Shown: positions 53,211-61,511 of the stretch, piece after piece
How positions within the stretch are numbered: position 1 is the first letter of the stretch
How the letters are laid out: the number at the start of each line of letters is the position of its first letter
DNA from: Brevibacillus formosus
GTDB taxonomy: Bacteria > Bacillota > Bacilli > Brevibacillales > Brevibacillaceae
NCBI RefSeq assembly: GCF_003013405.1
Contig: NZ_PXZL01000012.1
Location: 62,001-126,000 of the forward strand
Reading direction: 5' to 3'
DNA: 64,000 nucleotides
Program-made: the position numbers and the translations under genes
Notes under the pieces: model-generated
Databases searched by the model: none
The model's input: the letters and a program-made list of their open reading frames with translations, nothing else
Told to the model about the DNA's origin: nothing

Positions 53211-53792
53211 TTAGTTATGTGTGGTTGGGGTAGTACTGCTGCTTCCGTGATCGGCTGGCTTGCTTTCGTGACCGCCATTATGTTGACCTTCGGAAGAATG
53301 ACCGTCTTTGTTCATGTGCTTGCTCATGCCATTTTCCCAGCTATGATTTTTCAACTCATCCGCACTCATAACAATGCCTTTCTTTTGTTCCTGAACGAAG
53401 CTGTCTGCAGCAGACTTCTCTTTGAAGGAATAGATGCCATATGTCATTGGCGTTTTGAAGTCTTTGTCGTAAGCGTAGGTAGCTTGCTCTGCTTTTGTCC
53501 ATTCTGCTGTGTAGTAATCGCGGACAAATTGTACAGCTACGTTATCCGTTCCATTCTCTTTCGTCCAGTTGTACATGCAGCCGAGATCATCGAACTTCAG
53601 TGCTTTTCCATCTTTTAAGACGATTTCAGTAGCATTGTGATCGTTAGGAACATGCATTTTGCAAAGGTCGCATTTATCTACGCCTTCCGCGATATCTACA
53701 GGTTTCGGCTCTTCGCTTCCGCAGCCGACCATAAGTAGGCTAATGCCGATAATTGCTCCGATTGTTGTGCCCCATTTTTTCATTTTGTTCAT
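53211..53792 (-). CDS. nosL: NosL-type copper chaperone lipoprotein
   Basis: A 193-aa lipoprotein (lipobox LMVGC). The NosL core carries the Cu(I) ligand region DKCDLCKMHV and FDDLGCMYNW. NosL delivers copper to NosZ in denitrifiers. The C-terminal 40 residues are an unusual His/Ser/Gly tail (KDGHSSEGQHNGGHESKPADHGSS), which could bind additional metal. The start overlaps the nosD stop (ATGA), so the two are translationally coupled. Confidence 0.87.
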   Translation of the reverse strand: MNKMKKWGTTIGAIIGISLLMVGCGSEEPKPVDIAEGVDKCDLCKMHVPNDHNATEIVLKDGKALKFDDLGCMYNWTKENGTDNVAVQFVRDYYTAEWTKAEQATYAYDKDFKTPMTYGIYSFKEKSAADSFVQEQKKGIVMSADELKNHSWENGMSKHMNKDGHSSEGQHNGGHESKPADHGSSSTTPTTHN

Positions 53793-55201
53793 GATTTTCT
53801 CACTCCTATATAAATGATCGAACAGCTTCCTATTAACAAGATAAGTCCAAGAATGCCTGCACCCCAACTGCTCGTTTCCCCGGATTCCATTAGAACGGTG
53901 TCCGAGGGTTGCATTAAAGGAGATGCGTCCTTGATTGCTGAGCCGGCCCCACTTGTAAACAAGCCTTCCAAAAACACGAATCCCGGTGCTTGGAAAAACA
54001 GCTGATAGGCAGGAACCGCATCGGTCAAACCCAGATAAAAAGGATTCATTTCGTACGGCAAATCACTGCGGGAATCCCCGTTCACATCTAATCCTTGCAG
54101 ATTGTCCCAGTAGTTTTTGTTTAAGTTGTTGTTCTGACTATCCTGGGCTTGTGCTTGGATGACGTTGGAGACAAATTGATTATCGGTTAAAACGTTGTCA
54201 GAGGAGGATAAAAACTGCATGCCGATAAAGTTGAGACTGAGCAAATTGTTTTTGACCGTAATGCCGGATGATTGCTCTAAATACAGTCCAACCCGGTTCC
54301 CCTCAATCGTGTTGTTTGCAATCAGCGTATCCTGTACGGTAATGAGAAGAATTCCTTGCGAACCAGGATTTTTTTGCTGTTTCAAAAATTGATTCCCGGT
54401 AACCGTCAATTTGCGCGACTCCATAAGCTGGGAGCCCGTCACATTTTCCATTCCAATGTTGTTGATGACCGTCGTATCAGAGGTGCCCATGAAATGATAG
54501 CCGTACCGCGATTTCGTCACCAGATTTTGTTCCAGATGGTTTCGATCGCTATTTTCGACGTAAAAGCCATCCTCGACATTCGTTACCTGATTTTTAATGA
54601 AACGGTTATGATCCGATTCACGCACGTCAATTCCGTTTCCTCGTTTCGCTTTTTCCGTTTGTTTTGGCTTTACTTCGGGCTGTGCTCCGTGATTATGTCC
54701 AGAACTGGTCGTTGGGCTGCCATCGCCTTTGATTTTTCCGATGACTTGAACGTTGTGCAGCGTGTTGTAGTCTGCTTGCCGTAATTGAATACCGATCCCT
54801 TTCGTTTCAACAATGACATTTTCCAGGAAGTTTTGATCGCCACGGATGACAAGAGCGGCTACGTCACTGTTGATTCGTTTGTCCACGATATGGATTCCTT
54901 GCACGCTCACATTGTCGCTTTCAATCGTGAGCGTTGCCTCTTCCTCGGTTGGATTGATGATCTTTACCGGATCATTGGCTACCAATTGAATCGGCTTGGT
55001 AATACGGATTGGACCTTTGTACAAACCATACGGGATGGTAACGGTATCGTTAGGGCGTGCTTGATCAATCATCGCCTGCAAGGAGTCAGAATCCGCAGGC
55101 GTCGCCTTAGCTGTAATTGGCAGCTGTAAAGCAACGATACAAATGACGAAGACGAAAAGTAGCGGGAGAGATAATTTTCGATCTTTCCATCGTAATGACA
55201 G
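53789..55201 (-). CDS. nosD: NosD-type right-handed beta-helix protein, probable CTG start
   Basis: A 470-aa exported carbohydrate-binding/parallel beta-helix protein (PbH1 repeats such as NTLHNVQVIG, HNRFIKNQVTNVEDGFYVENSDRNHLEQN, NVLTDNQFVSN) with a C-terminal membrane anchor (WGAGILGLILLIGSCSIIYIGV). The first in-frame standard start (TTG 55081) would remove the signal peptide. Upstream the frame reads LRWKDRKLSLPLLFVFVICI...AKA, a perfect signal sequence, back to CTG at 55199-55201 with GGGGAGG 7 bp before it. No ATG, GTG or TTG exists in frame there. It works with NosF and NosY. Confidence 0.82.
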   Translation of the reverse strand: MSLRWKDRKLSLPLLFVFVICIVALQLPITAKATPADSDSLQAMIDQARPNDTVTIPYGLYKGPIRITKPIQLVANDPVKIINPTEEEATLTIESDNVSVQGIHIVDKRINSDVAALVIRGDQNFLENVIVETKGIGIQLRQADYNTLHNVQVIGKIKGDGSPTTSSGHNHGAQPEVKPKQTEKAKRGNGIDVRESDHNRFIKNQVTNVEDGFYVENSDRNHLEQNLVTKSRYGYHFMGTSDTTVINNIGMENVTGSQLMESRKLTVTGNQFLKQQKNPGSQGILLITVQDTLIANNTIEGNRVGLYLEQSSGITVKNNLLSLNFIGMQFLSSSDNVLTDNQFVSNVIQAQAQDSQNNNLNKNYWDNLQGLDVNGDSRSDLPYEMNPFYLGLTDAVPAYQLFFQAPGFVFLEGLFTSGAGSAIKDASPLMQPSDTVLMESGETSSWGAGILGLILLIGSCSIIYIGVRKS

Positions 55202-55450
55202 GGTGCATCCTCCCCTATTCCACTAGAGAGCTCTCTTGTTTATTGCCGGATCATCGGCTGCTAGCTACATTTAGGATAACAGCCTCTTTTCATTTTCGTA
55301 TGACTCAACCGGGCTATAAAACGTGTCAAAAAACGCAACGATTATGAAAAAATGGAAGGGTCGAGAGGATTACACCTGAGGTGGCATTGTGCAATCAAAG
55401 CGGTCATACTAAATGGAAGAGAAGGAAGACACGAAAAGGAGAGACGATAA

Positions 55451-55762
55451 ATGGATACAAACATAGAAAAAGCACTACGCACGACGCTGGAATATTGGGA
55501 GCGGATGAAAAAGAGCCACGAGGACGACGCGGAGGACGATGCGAATCAGTTTGAGGCTTCGTTCTATCGCATGATGGAGCTAATCCGCGAGTGGTACGAT
55601 CATTTGGAAACGAAGCCTGATACGTTAGAGGATGCACTGCTTCTTCCTGACATGGCAGAGGTTGCGGAGCAGCTGCCTGTAGAGATCATCCTGAATTTTG
55701 AGACGGAGCTGGAATTGATCGTAGATGGGCAAATTAGGGAGGATGATGAGAAATACGATTAA
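55451..55762 (+). CDS. Acidic hypothetical protein
   Basis: A 103-aa, very acidic, helical protein (KALRTTLEYWERMKKSHEDDAEDDANQFEASFYRMMELIREWYDHLE...). AAAGGAGAG precedes the ATG. It is divergent from nosD. No family recognised. The high Glu/Asp content is not typical of a shadow frame, and the start site is good. Confidence 0.7.
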   Translation: MDTNIEKALRTTLEYWERMKKSHEDDAEDDANQFEASFYRMMELIREWYDHLETKPDTLEDALLLPDMAEVAEQLPVEIILNFETELELIVDGQIREDDEKYD

Positions 55763-55834
55763 AAACAGAAAACTTGTTGCATCCTATCCTTGACATGATT
55801 TACTAGATTATTGTGTTGGGGAGGACAAGAACAA

Positions 55835-57409
55835 GTGGTACCCACTCTGTTATGCGTCATTATCATCATCCTTCTTCTGCCACCCATTGTATTTTTCGGT
55901 TATATGTACGCCCTGTCTAAACAACCGAAGCACTCCATTATTCGTTCCCATCCTTTTTTGGGGTGGATGCGTTATTTGCTAGAAAAGCTCGGGCCTGAGT
56001 TTCGCCAGTATTGGTTTGAATCGGATACAGAAGGGAAACCATTCTCCCGTTCTGACTTTGTCGGTATGGTTTATGCGGCCAAATACAGGACCGACCTGAT
56101 TTCGTTTGGTGGAAAACGCGATTACGAGAAGCCTGGCTTTTACTTGTCCAATGCGATGTTCCCGAGGCTGACGAGTGAGCTGCGGGTAGATAACGAGAAA
56201 GTCGTCCCTGGCAAAAAGTATGAGATTACCCATGAAGGACTGTTTACAAGAAGAGAAAAGTTTATCGAGGAACAAGAGGTTAAGCCGTGGATGCTGCATG
56301 ACGAGGATGTCATTGTTGTGGGCGAAAACAGAAGGCAGCCCTGGCGGCTCAAAGGGATGTTCGGTGCTTCCGCTACCTCTTTTGGAGCAGTGGGAGAGAA
56401 CTATATCATGTCCACTGGGTATGGGGCACGTATGGCAGGTGGCTCTTGGATCAATACAGGAGAGGGTGGCGTTGCAGAAGTTCACCTTTCAACCGGCGTA
56501 GATATTATTTCGCAAATCGGGCCGGGGATGTTTGGCTTCCGTGATGACGAGGGCAAGTTTTCGATCGAAGAATACAAGAAAAAGGCTAGCATTCCGAACA
56601 TCAAAGCATTCGAACTGAAATTTCATCAAGGAGCCAAAATACGCGGAGGACACCTCGAGGGCACCAAGGTCACGGAAAAAGTCGCGGCAGCAAGGCTGGT
56701 ACCTGTGGGACAAACCGTCAATTCACCAAACCGCTTCGAGTTCCTCACCAATCCAGATGAAGCTTTGCGTTTCATCGGCAGTTTGCAGGAGGCGGGAGGC
56801 AAACCGGTGGGAGTCAAAATCGTCGTCGGCGATCCGAAGCGATTGGAGCATTTTTTTGAGAAAATGCTGGAGCTGTCCATTTACCCGGATTTCATTACGG
56901 TTGACGGTTCTGAGGGTGGTTCAGGCGCAATGTTCAAAGCAATGGCAGATGGCATGGGCTTGCCGCTTTTCGCTGCGCTCATCATTCTCGATGATACGAT
57001 GAGGAGATTCGGCGTCCGGGACCGCATCAGGATTTTTGCTTCCGGCAAGCTCGTTACCCCTGACAAAGTAGCAATCGCCATGGCATTGGGAGCGGATTGC
57101 GTCAACTCTGCGCGCGGCTTTATGATTGCAACTGGCTGCATCATGGCGATGCAATGCCATACAGGTAAATGTCCCACAGGAGTCACTACGACGGATTCCA
57201 AATACCAAGAGGCATTGGTTCCGGCAGAAAAGCAGTGGCGTGTCATGAACTATATTTTGCAGTTGAGGGAAGGCTTGTTCTCGCTGGCAGCAGCATGTGG
57301 CTTGGAGAGTCCGACCGAGCTTCGGAGAGAGCATGTCGTGTTTACCAACGAGAGCGGGGAGACCATACGTGTGGTTGACTTGTTTCCGTATCCGGTCGCA
57401 TCCAGATAA
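55835..57409 (+). CDS. FMN-binding glutamate synthase family protein (YerD-like)
   Basis: A 524-aa protein with a single N-terminal membrane helix (LLCVIIIILLLPPIVFFGYMYAL) followed by the FMN/iron-sulfur domain of glutamate synthase (GltB central domain): GASATSFGAVGENYIMSTG, TGEGG, QIGPGMFG, LKFHQGAKIRGGHL, TVDGSEGGSGAMF, ADCVNSARGFMIATGCIMAMQCHTGKCPTGVTT (cysteine cluster for the iron-sulfur centre). The amidotransferase domain is missing. GTG start at 55835 behind GGGGAGG. The real substrate of these stand-alone enzymes is unclear. Confidence 0.9.
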   Translation: MVPTLLCVIIIILLLPPIVFFGYMYALSKQPKHSIIRSHPFLGWMRYLLEKLGPEFRQYWFESDTEGKPFSRSDFVGMVYAAKYRTDLISFGGKRDYEKPGFYLSNAMFPRLTSELRVDNEKVVPGKKYEITHEGLFTRREKFIEEQEVKPWMLHDEDVIVVGENRRQPWRLKGMFGASATSFGAVGENYIMSTGYGARMAGGSWINTGEGGVAEVHLSTGVDIISQIGPGMFGFRDDEGKFSIEEYKKKASIPNIKAFELKFHQGAKIRGGHLEGTKVTEKVAAARLVPVGQTVNSPNRFEFLTNPDEALRFIGSLQEAGGKPVGVKIVVGDPKRLEHFFEKMLELSIYPDFITVDGSEGGSGAMFKAMADGMGLPLFAALIILDDTMRRFGVRDRIRIFASGKLVTPDKVAIAMALGADCVNSARGFMIATGCIMAMQCHTGKCPTGVTTTDSKYQEALVPAEKQWRVMNYILQLREGLFSLAAACGLESPTELRREHVVFTNESGETIRVVDLFPYPVASR

Positions 57410-57412
57410 GTA

Positions 57413-57441
57413 TTTACAAAGAAGATAAATAATGGTAGAGT
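57413..57441 (+). promoter_or_regulatory. Possible promoter of RNA element copy 1
   Basis: TTTACA (57413-57418), 17 bp, TAGAGT (57436-57441). The predicted start, near 57448, is exactly the base of the conserved stem. Confidence 0.45.
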
Positions 57442-57447
57442 GAATGA

Positions 57448-57516
57448 ATCAGGCTATAGTACACCTTCCTTCTAACCTAACTTGAAATTAGGGGTACTGC
57501 TTTCCTGATTTTTTTT
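57448..57516 (+). ncRNA. Conserved structured RNA element, copy 1
   Basis: ATCAGG at the 5' end pairs with CCTGAT before an oligo-T tail; GTACACC pairs with GGGGTAC inside; the apex is variable (CTAA/TTAG). A second copy is at 59278-59351. The 5' 28 nt differ at one position and the 3' 25 nt are almost identical, while the apical loop differs in sequence and length. It follows the glutamate synthase-like gene and also acts as its terminator. No known RNA family was recognised. Confidence 0.65.
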
Positions 57517-57534
57517 ATGTCAATTAAAAAATGA

Positions 57535-57583
57535 AAAAGGCCGTATGATCCTGTACTAGCGATCATGCGGCCTTTGTTTTTTG
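57535..57583. terminator. Bidirectional terminator before the peroxiredoxin gene
   Basis: AAAGGCCGtATGATC...GATCATgCGGCCTTTG with T runs on both strands; serves the minus-strand peroxiredoxin. Confidence 0.8.
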
Positions 57584-57591
57584 TCTATCGA

Positions 57592-58122
57592 TTAGGATAT
57601 CGTGTTTTGCCCAGGCTTCCAGTCCATTGGGCACAATCCGCCTGATTGCAGAGCTTCGATCACACGGAGCGTTTCATCAACACTTCTGCCAACCTTGGAA
57701 TTGGAAATGACTGCGTATTGCAGGATGCCTTCTGGATCGATGATGAAGCTGCCGCGCAGCGGAGCTTTGGTTGCTTCGTCCAGCACACCGTATGCAAGGG
57801 TTGCTTCTTTGCTGTAATCGGAAGCGAGCGGGAACGAGAGTGGACCTATGCCTTCGCTCGATCTCATCCATGCTTTGTGCGTATGTATGCTGTCGCCGCT
57901 AATGCCAAGCACCTCGACATTTAAATCCGCGAACTCCTTGATCCGGCGGTTGAGGCTGAGGATTTCGGTTGGGCATACTTTCGAAAAGTCAAACGGGTAA
58001 AAGAACAAAAGAAGCCATTTTCCACGATAGTCTACCAAGCTCTTCGGCAGGGGAAATCCGTTGTCAAACGTCACGGTGTCCATCGTAAAATCAGGTGCAG
58101 GAAGTCCAATACGTGCTGTCAT
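57592..58122 (-). CDS. Peroxiredoxin (AhpC/Prx1 type)
   Basis: A 176-aa thiol peroxidase that reduces hydroperoxides with thioredoxin. The peroxidatic Cys is in FSKVCPTEI (about residue 50) and a resolving Cys in GGLCPMDWKPG near the C-terminus, so it is a typical 2-Cys enzyme. PDFTMDTV and GVLDEATKAPLRGSFIIDPEG are family features. Monocistronic. Confidence 0.92.
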   Translation of the reverse strand: MTARIGLPAPDFTMDTVTFDNGFPLPKSLVDYRGKWLLLFFYPFDFSKVCPTEILSLNRRIKEFADLNVEVLGISGDSIHTHKAWMRSSEGIGPLSFPLASDYSKEATLAYGVLDEATKAPLRGSFIIDPEGILQYAVISNSKVGRSVDETLRVIEALQSGGLCPMDWKPGQNTIS

Positions 58123-58197
58123 AGATCGATCTCCTCGTTTCTGTTACCGAATGTCAGGTACTGGTAACAAAGTATCACGAATGATAAGGAGAATCAA

Positions 58198-59082
58198 TTA
58201 GTTCGGAATATCAGAAGTGTCGTAGAGCTTTTTTGTATCGTTCTTTTGAAGAAGAAAGAAAACGATTGGAAAGAAGGCGACCAAGAAACAACCGGCGGCG
58301 AGAATCGGAAATACGGACATTTCCAAAACAGCCCGCCCGAGATAGGTTTGCCAGCCGATTGCAGCTAAACCGAGCAAATAGGCGATACCTGCAAGATGGA
58401 TGAATCCAGTACGAGCATTGGACACATGCTTTTTACGTTCAGCTAACCAAGCGACAAAAGGTACTGCCTGCAACGCGTGAAAGCCAATGCCATGGAGCCA
58501 AATGATATTCCCTTCCTGTCCGACTACCCGGCCATCGTTGAATGAAATCCAGAGGCCTGCCGCAAACGATAGCATAATCGCAAGCATTGCATAACGAATG
58601 CCAACGGCCAGCTCTGGGCGTAGTTCATACGCTTTTCTGCGGAAAAACTGAATGGCAATGAATACATAAAAGAGGACCAAAAGAAGAGCCACAAATGTAA
58701 AAATGGAACCGACAGCGACGTCGAAGGGTGTGCCATTTTTGACGAACCTCGGGTCCACGCCTCGGAAGTTTTGTACGGTTTCCGCTCCGTAAGAATAGAA
58801 AGCCAGCAGGATATAAGACCAGCGAAAGAAAGCTCTGCTTCGCGCGCCCAGGGCAGATAACGGAATGATTGCGGCTGTCGACAATAAAAATATTCCGAGT
58901 GCGGCATTAAAGGAAAACGCTTTCGAGACATCGCCATTAGGAGCGACGGATCCCCCGTACAGCATGACCCAGATTGCGCATAGCGCAGCAAGTAGGAAGC
59001 CAAGCAAGCCGGTATACACTAACCATTTCTCTCCTTGAAAGAAAGGGGGTGCAGTATGACTTTTCATAACAGATGCATTCAT
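58198..59082 (-). CDS. Polytopic membrane protein of unknown function
   Basis: A 294-aa protein with seven or eight helices. Short conserved-looking loops (FRGVDPRFVKNGTPFD; SFNDGRVVGQEGNIIWLHGIGFHALQAVPFVAWL) and His residues in helices suggest a cofactor or metal site. GGAGGGAG lies before the ATG. No family recognised with certainty. Confidence 0.78.
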   Translation of the reverse strand: MNASVMKSHTAPPFFQGEKWLVYTGLLGFLLAALCAIWVMLYGGSVAPNGDVSKAFSFNAALGIFLLSTAAIIPLSALGARSRAFFRWSYILLAFYSYGAETVQNFRGVDPRFVKNGTPFDVAVGSIFTFVALLLVLFYVFIAIQFFRRKAYELRPELAVGIRYAMLAIMLSFAAGLWISFNDGRVVGQEGNIIWLHGIGFHALQAVPFVAWLAERKKHVSNARTGFIHLAGIAYLLGLAAIGWQTYLGRAVLEMSVFPILAAGCFLVAFFPIVFFLLQKNDTKKLYDTSDIPN

Positions 59083-59237
59083 GAATGGAGTTCTCCCTCC
59101 TGTGAATTTTTGGTACTCTGCTACTCACTTTACAGGGATGATGAATACGGAATAACGGGCAGCGGAATGAAATCGAATTAGGTCCGGGGACGGATTTATG
59201 TCTCGTTCCTGAGAGAGAGCTTTACCATCTGACAAAA

Positions 59238-59265
59238 TTGAAGTAAGATGGTTAAAAATTACAAA
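59238..59265 (+). promoter_or_regulatory. Possible promoter of RNA element copy 2
   Basis: TTGAAG (59238-59243), 16 bp, TACAAA (59260-59265), start near 59272, just before the conserved stem. A CTGACA-17-TTAAAA pair slightly upstream is an alternative. Confidence 0.4.
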
Positions 59266-59277
59266 AAGGAATAAAAA

Positions 59278-59351
59278 ATCAGGCTATTGTACACCTTCCT
59301 TCTAAGCGAAAGGTTTAGTCACCATGAGGGGTACTGCTTTCCTGATTTTTT
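59278..59351 (+). ncRNA. Conserved structured RNA element, copy 2 (leader of the 697-aa gene)
   Basis: Same architecture as the copy at 57448-57516: outer ATCAGG/CCTGAT, inner GTACACC/GGGGTAC, variable apex (CTAA/TTTAG), then TTTTTT. The T tract ends 4 bp before the ATG of the downstream gene, so the terminator must be passed for expression. This is an attenuator or riboswitch-like position. The ligand or signal is unknown. Confidence 0.65.
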
Positions 59352-59356
59352 CGTGA
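59324..59356 (+). CDS. Possible leader peptide inside RNA element copy 2
   Basis: ATG at 59324 opens a 10-codon frame, MRGTAFLIFS, whose TGA overlaps the ATG of the next gene (TGATG). AAAGG lies 10 bp upstream. The main gene has no ribosome binding site of its own, so translational coupling is plausible. The copy at 57.4 kb lacks this ATG, which weakens the idea that the peptide is conserved. Confidence 0.3.
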   Translation: MRGTAFLIFS

Positions 59357-61449
59357 TGCCAATGAAAAATCAAATCTACCTCCGCCGAAAAAATAAAATC
59401 ATCGTACATCAGGGGCAGCATGAACTGCCTGTCTCTTATTTAGCTGCGGCTTTGCGTAATATAGAGAGCTTGGGCTATACCTTTTCCCTGGAAATATTAG
59501 ACAGAATTCGGACCCTGTCGGAAGGAGAGTTTTTTGCGCTCTATTCGGACGTGGTTACTGTGCTCAAGGTAAAGATCGGGGCATCCCGCCAGTACAAGCC
59601 GATGTATCCGAATTTTCCTAAGCAAGTCATGGAGGCTAGCGAGGGTGAGCTGTTTGTAAATGCAATCATTCATTATTTGACGTTGGACCTTCCTGTGAGC
59701 GAAGTAAAAAAACGGTTGCCTTTGCTGAGAGAATCTCGCCTGAAGCTGATTCATTTGGGCACAGATGAAGAGCTGATTCAGATAGGAATGAACTTGCTGG
59801 GCTCCAATAGCTCGCTCTCTGCTACTGACAGGGAAGACTTGGAGGGCTTGATTCAGAGCTATGAAGGAATCGCAGAAGCTTTGCCAGCAGAGATTCCGCA
59901 AAAGGAAAACGTGGCAATCGCTGCTTGCCTGCTGCTCAAGTATGACAAGCTGCCTGCTGCTTTTTTTGCCCAACATTGCAAGACGGCGACAGATGTATTG
60001 CGTCTGGCGGTGGCGCTGTCTGATGGGGATGTTAGCTTGGCAGAGCCTGCAAAATTTCGCAAGTTCAAACGCGGGGAAAGAAGATTGCTCCTCCGTCTGC
60101 TGGAGGCCAGCTCGAATATCGTAGAAGACATGAATCGTTACAAAAACAGATGGATTCGTCTCGGGGAAATCTTGCATCCGTTTGAATATAAGGATCGTTA
60201 TCCGAAAGCGGCAGAAGCATTCGATATTTTGCGCAACAATCACAAGGTTGAGACGTTCAATAGCCAAGTAGAGCAGGCGCTGGTCCGTACGGATGTGAAT
60301 GCGGCGATCAAGCTGCTCGAACAGCGTCCAGGGGAATTTGCCCGTCGTCTGGATCATTTATTGCGTTTGACGGAGCAGGGGAATCCAGTCCTTTCAGCCT
60401 TCGAGAAAATTGCGGATGGTGTATCGACTCCGGTTCTTTTGCAAGTCATGAATCACTTTGATAAACGGGACAGCTACGGGGAATGGCGGACCTTTTTTCC
60501 AAAAGGGCAAGTGGCGAAAGTACAGGCAATCGAAAACCGAGTGCCAGGGCTTCCAGAGGACATCAGACAGAAGGCAGCGGATATTTGCCGGACATCGCTG
60601 TTGTACCGTTTTGCCCAATTGCCGTCGCTGGGGAACGTCTACATCGATCCGCGGCTTCAGGAGCATCTCGTTCCGTTTTCGATGCGATCCGCCAGCAAAG
60701 CACTGCGCACGATTGCACGCGGCTCCAGACTATCGATACCGGATGGAGGAACGATTCGCTTTTTCCTGTGGTGGAGGGAAGGGCTCGTCAACGATGTCCC
60801 TACAGGCAGAGTCGATATCGATTTGTCTGCCGTGCTCTATAACGAAGACTGGAAGTACATGGAGCATATTTCCTATACCAATTTGCGTTCCGACAAGTAT
60901 CAAGCGTGTCATAGCGGGGATATTGTGGAGGCTCCCAATGGCGCGTGCGAATTCATCGACATCGATATGGACTCTGTCATCCGCTATGGCGGTCGATATG
61001 TCGTCATGAACCTGTATTCGTTTACGAGTCAGCCTTATTGCGATTTGCCTGAATGCTACGCAGGCTGGATGATTCGGTCGGCACCACAGACAGGAGAAAT
61101 TTTCGAGCCACAGACGGTACAGGACAAGATTGATCTCGCCGCAAACACGCGGATTTGTATCCCGGTCATTCTGGATCTCGTGGAGAGAAAAGTGATTTGG
61201 ACAGATATCGCCCTGAATTCCGATCCGCGTTTTGCCAACAATGTGGAGTCGAATGCCGGAGGGGTGGAGCTGATGGGAAGAGCGCTCACCTCGTTGGTGA
61301 AGCCTACCCTGCATGAGTTGTTCATGCTTCACGCACAGGCGAGAGGGAAGCTGACTGATCAAGCTGAAGAGGCAGATACGGTATTTTCCTTGGAGGAAGG
61401 GATTACTCCGTTTGATACGGAGATCATCATGGCGGATTTTATGCAGTGA
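59356..61449 (+). CDS. Large cytoplasmic protein with TerD-like C-terminus (MXAN_6230/SCO0854-like)
   Basis: A 697-aa soluble protein. The N-terminal 450 residues are helical without recognised motif. The C-terminal 250 residues look like a TerD-type fold: DVPTGRVDIDLSAVLYNEDWKYMEHISYTNLRS...ACHSGDIVEAPNGACEFIDIDMD, then RYVVMNLYSFTSQPYCDLPECYAGWM. TerD domains bind calcium and belong to stress and envelope-defence gene sets. Start at 59356; upstream codons in frame belong to the RNA element, and no proper binding site is seen. Assignment from memory of the fold, moderate certainty. Confidence 0.75.
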   Translation: MPMKNQIYLRRKNKIIVHQGQHELPVSYLAAALRNIESLGYTFSLEILDRIRTLSEGEFFALYSDVVTVLKVKIGASRQYKPMYPNFPKQVMEASEGELFVNAIIHYLTLDLPVSEVKKRLPLLRESRLKLIHLGTDEELIQIGMNLLGSNSSLSATDREDLEGLIQSYEGIAEALPAEIPQKENVAIAACLLLKYDKLPAAFFAQHCKTATDVLRLAVALSDGDVSLAEPAKFRKFKRGERRLLLRLLEASSNIVEDMNRYKNRWIRLGEILHPFEYKDRYPKAAEAFDILRNNHKVETFNSQVEQALVRTDVNAAIKLLEQRPGEFARRLDHLLRLTEQGNPVLSAFEKIADGVSTPVLLQVMNHFDKRDSYGEWRTFFPKGQVAKVQAIENRVPGLPEDIRQKAADICRTSLLYRFAQLPSLGNVYIDPRLQEHLVPFSMRSASKALRTIARGSRLSIPDGGTIRFFLWWREGLVNDVPTGRVDIDLSAVLYNEDWKYMEHISYTNLRSDKYQACHSGDIVEAPNGACEFIDIDMDSVIRYGGRYVVMNLYSFTSQPYCDLPECYAGWMIRSAPQTGEIFEPQTVQDKIDLAANTRICIPVILDLVERKVIWTDIALNSDPRFANNVESNAGGVELMGRALTSLVKPTLHELFMLHAQARGKLTDQAEEADTVFSLEEGITPFDTEIIMADFMQ

Positions 61450-61470
61450 TTGTTTCATAAAGGAATAAGC

Positions 61471-61508
61471 AAGACCGTCAGGCGGTATTGCGCTGACGGT
61501 CTTTTCAT
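61471..61508. terminator. Terminator between the TerD-like gene and the dipeptidase
   Basis: AAGACCGTCAG pairs with CTGACGGTCTT; T/A ends on both sides suit the two convergent genes. Confidence 0.8.
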
Positions 61509-61511
61509 TTC

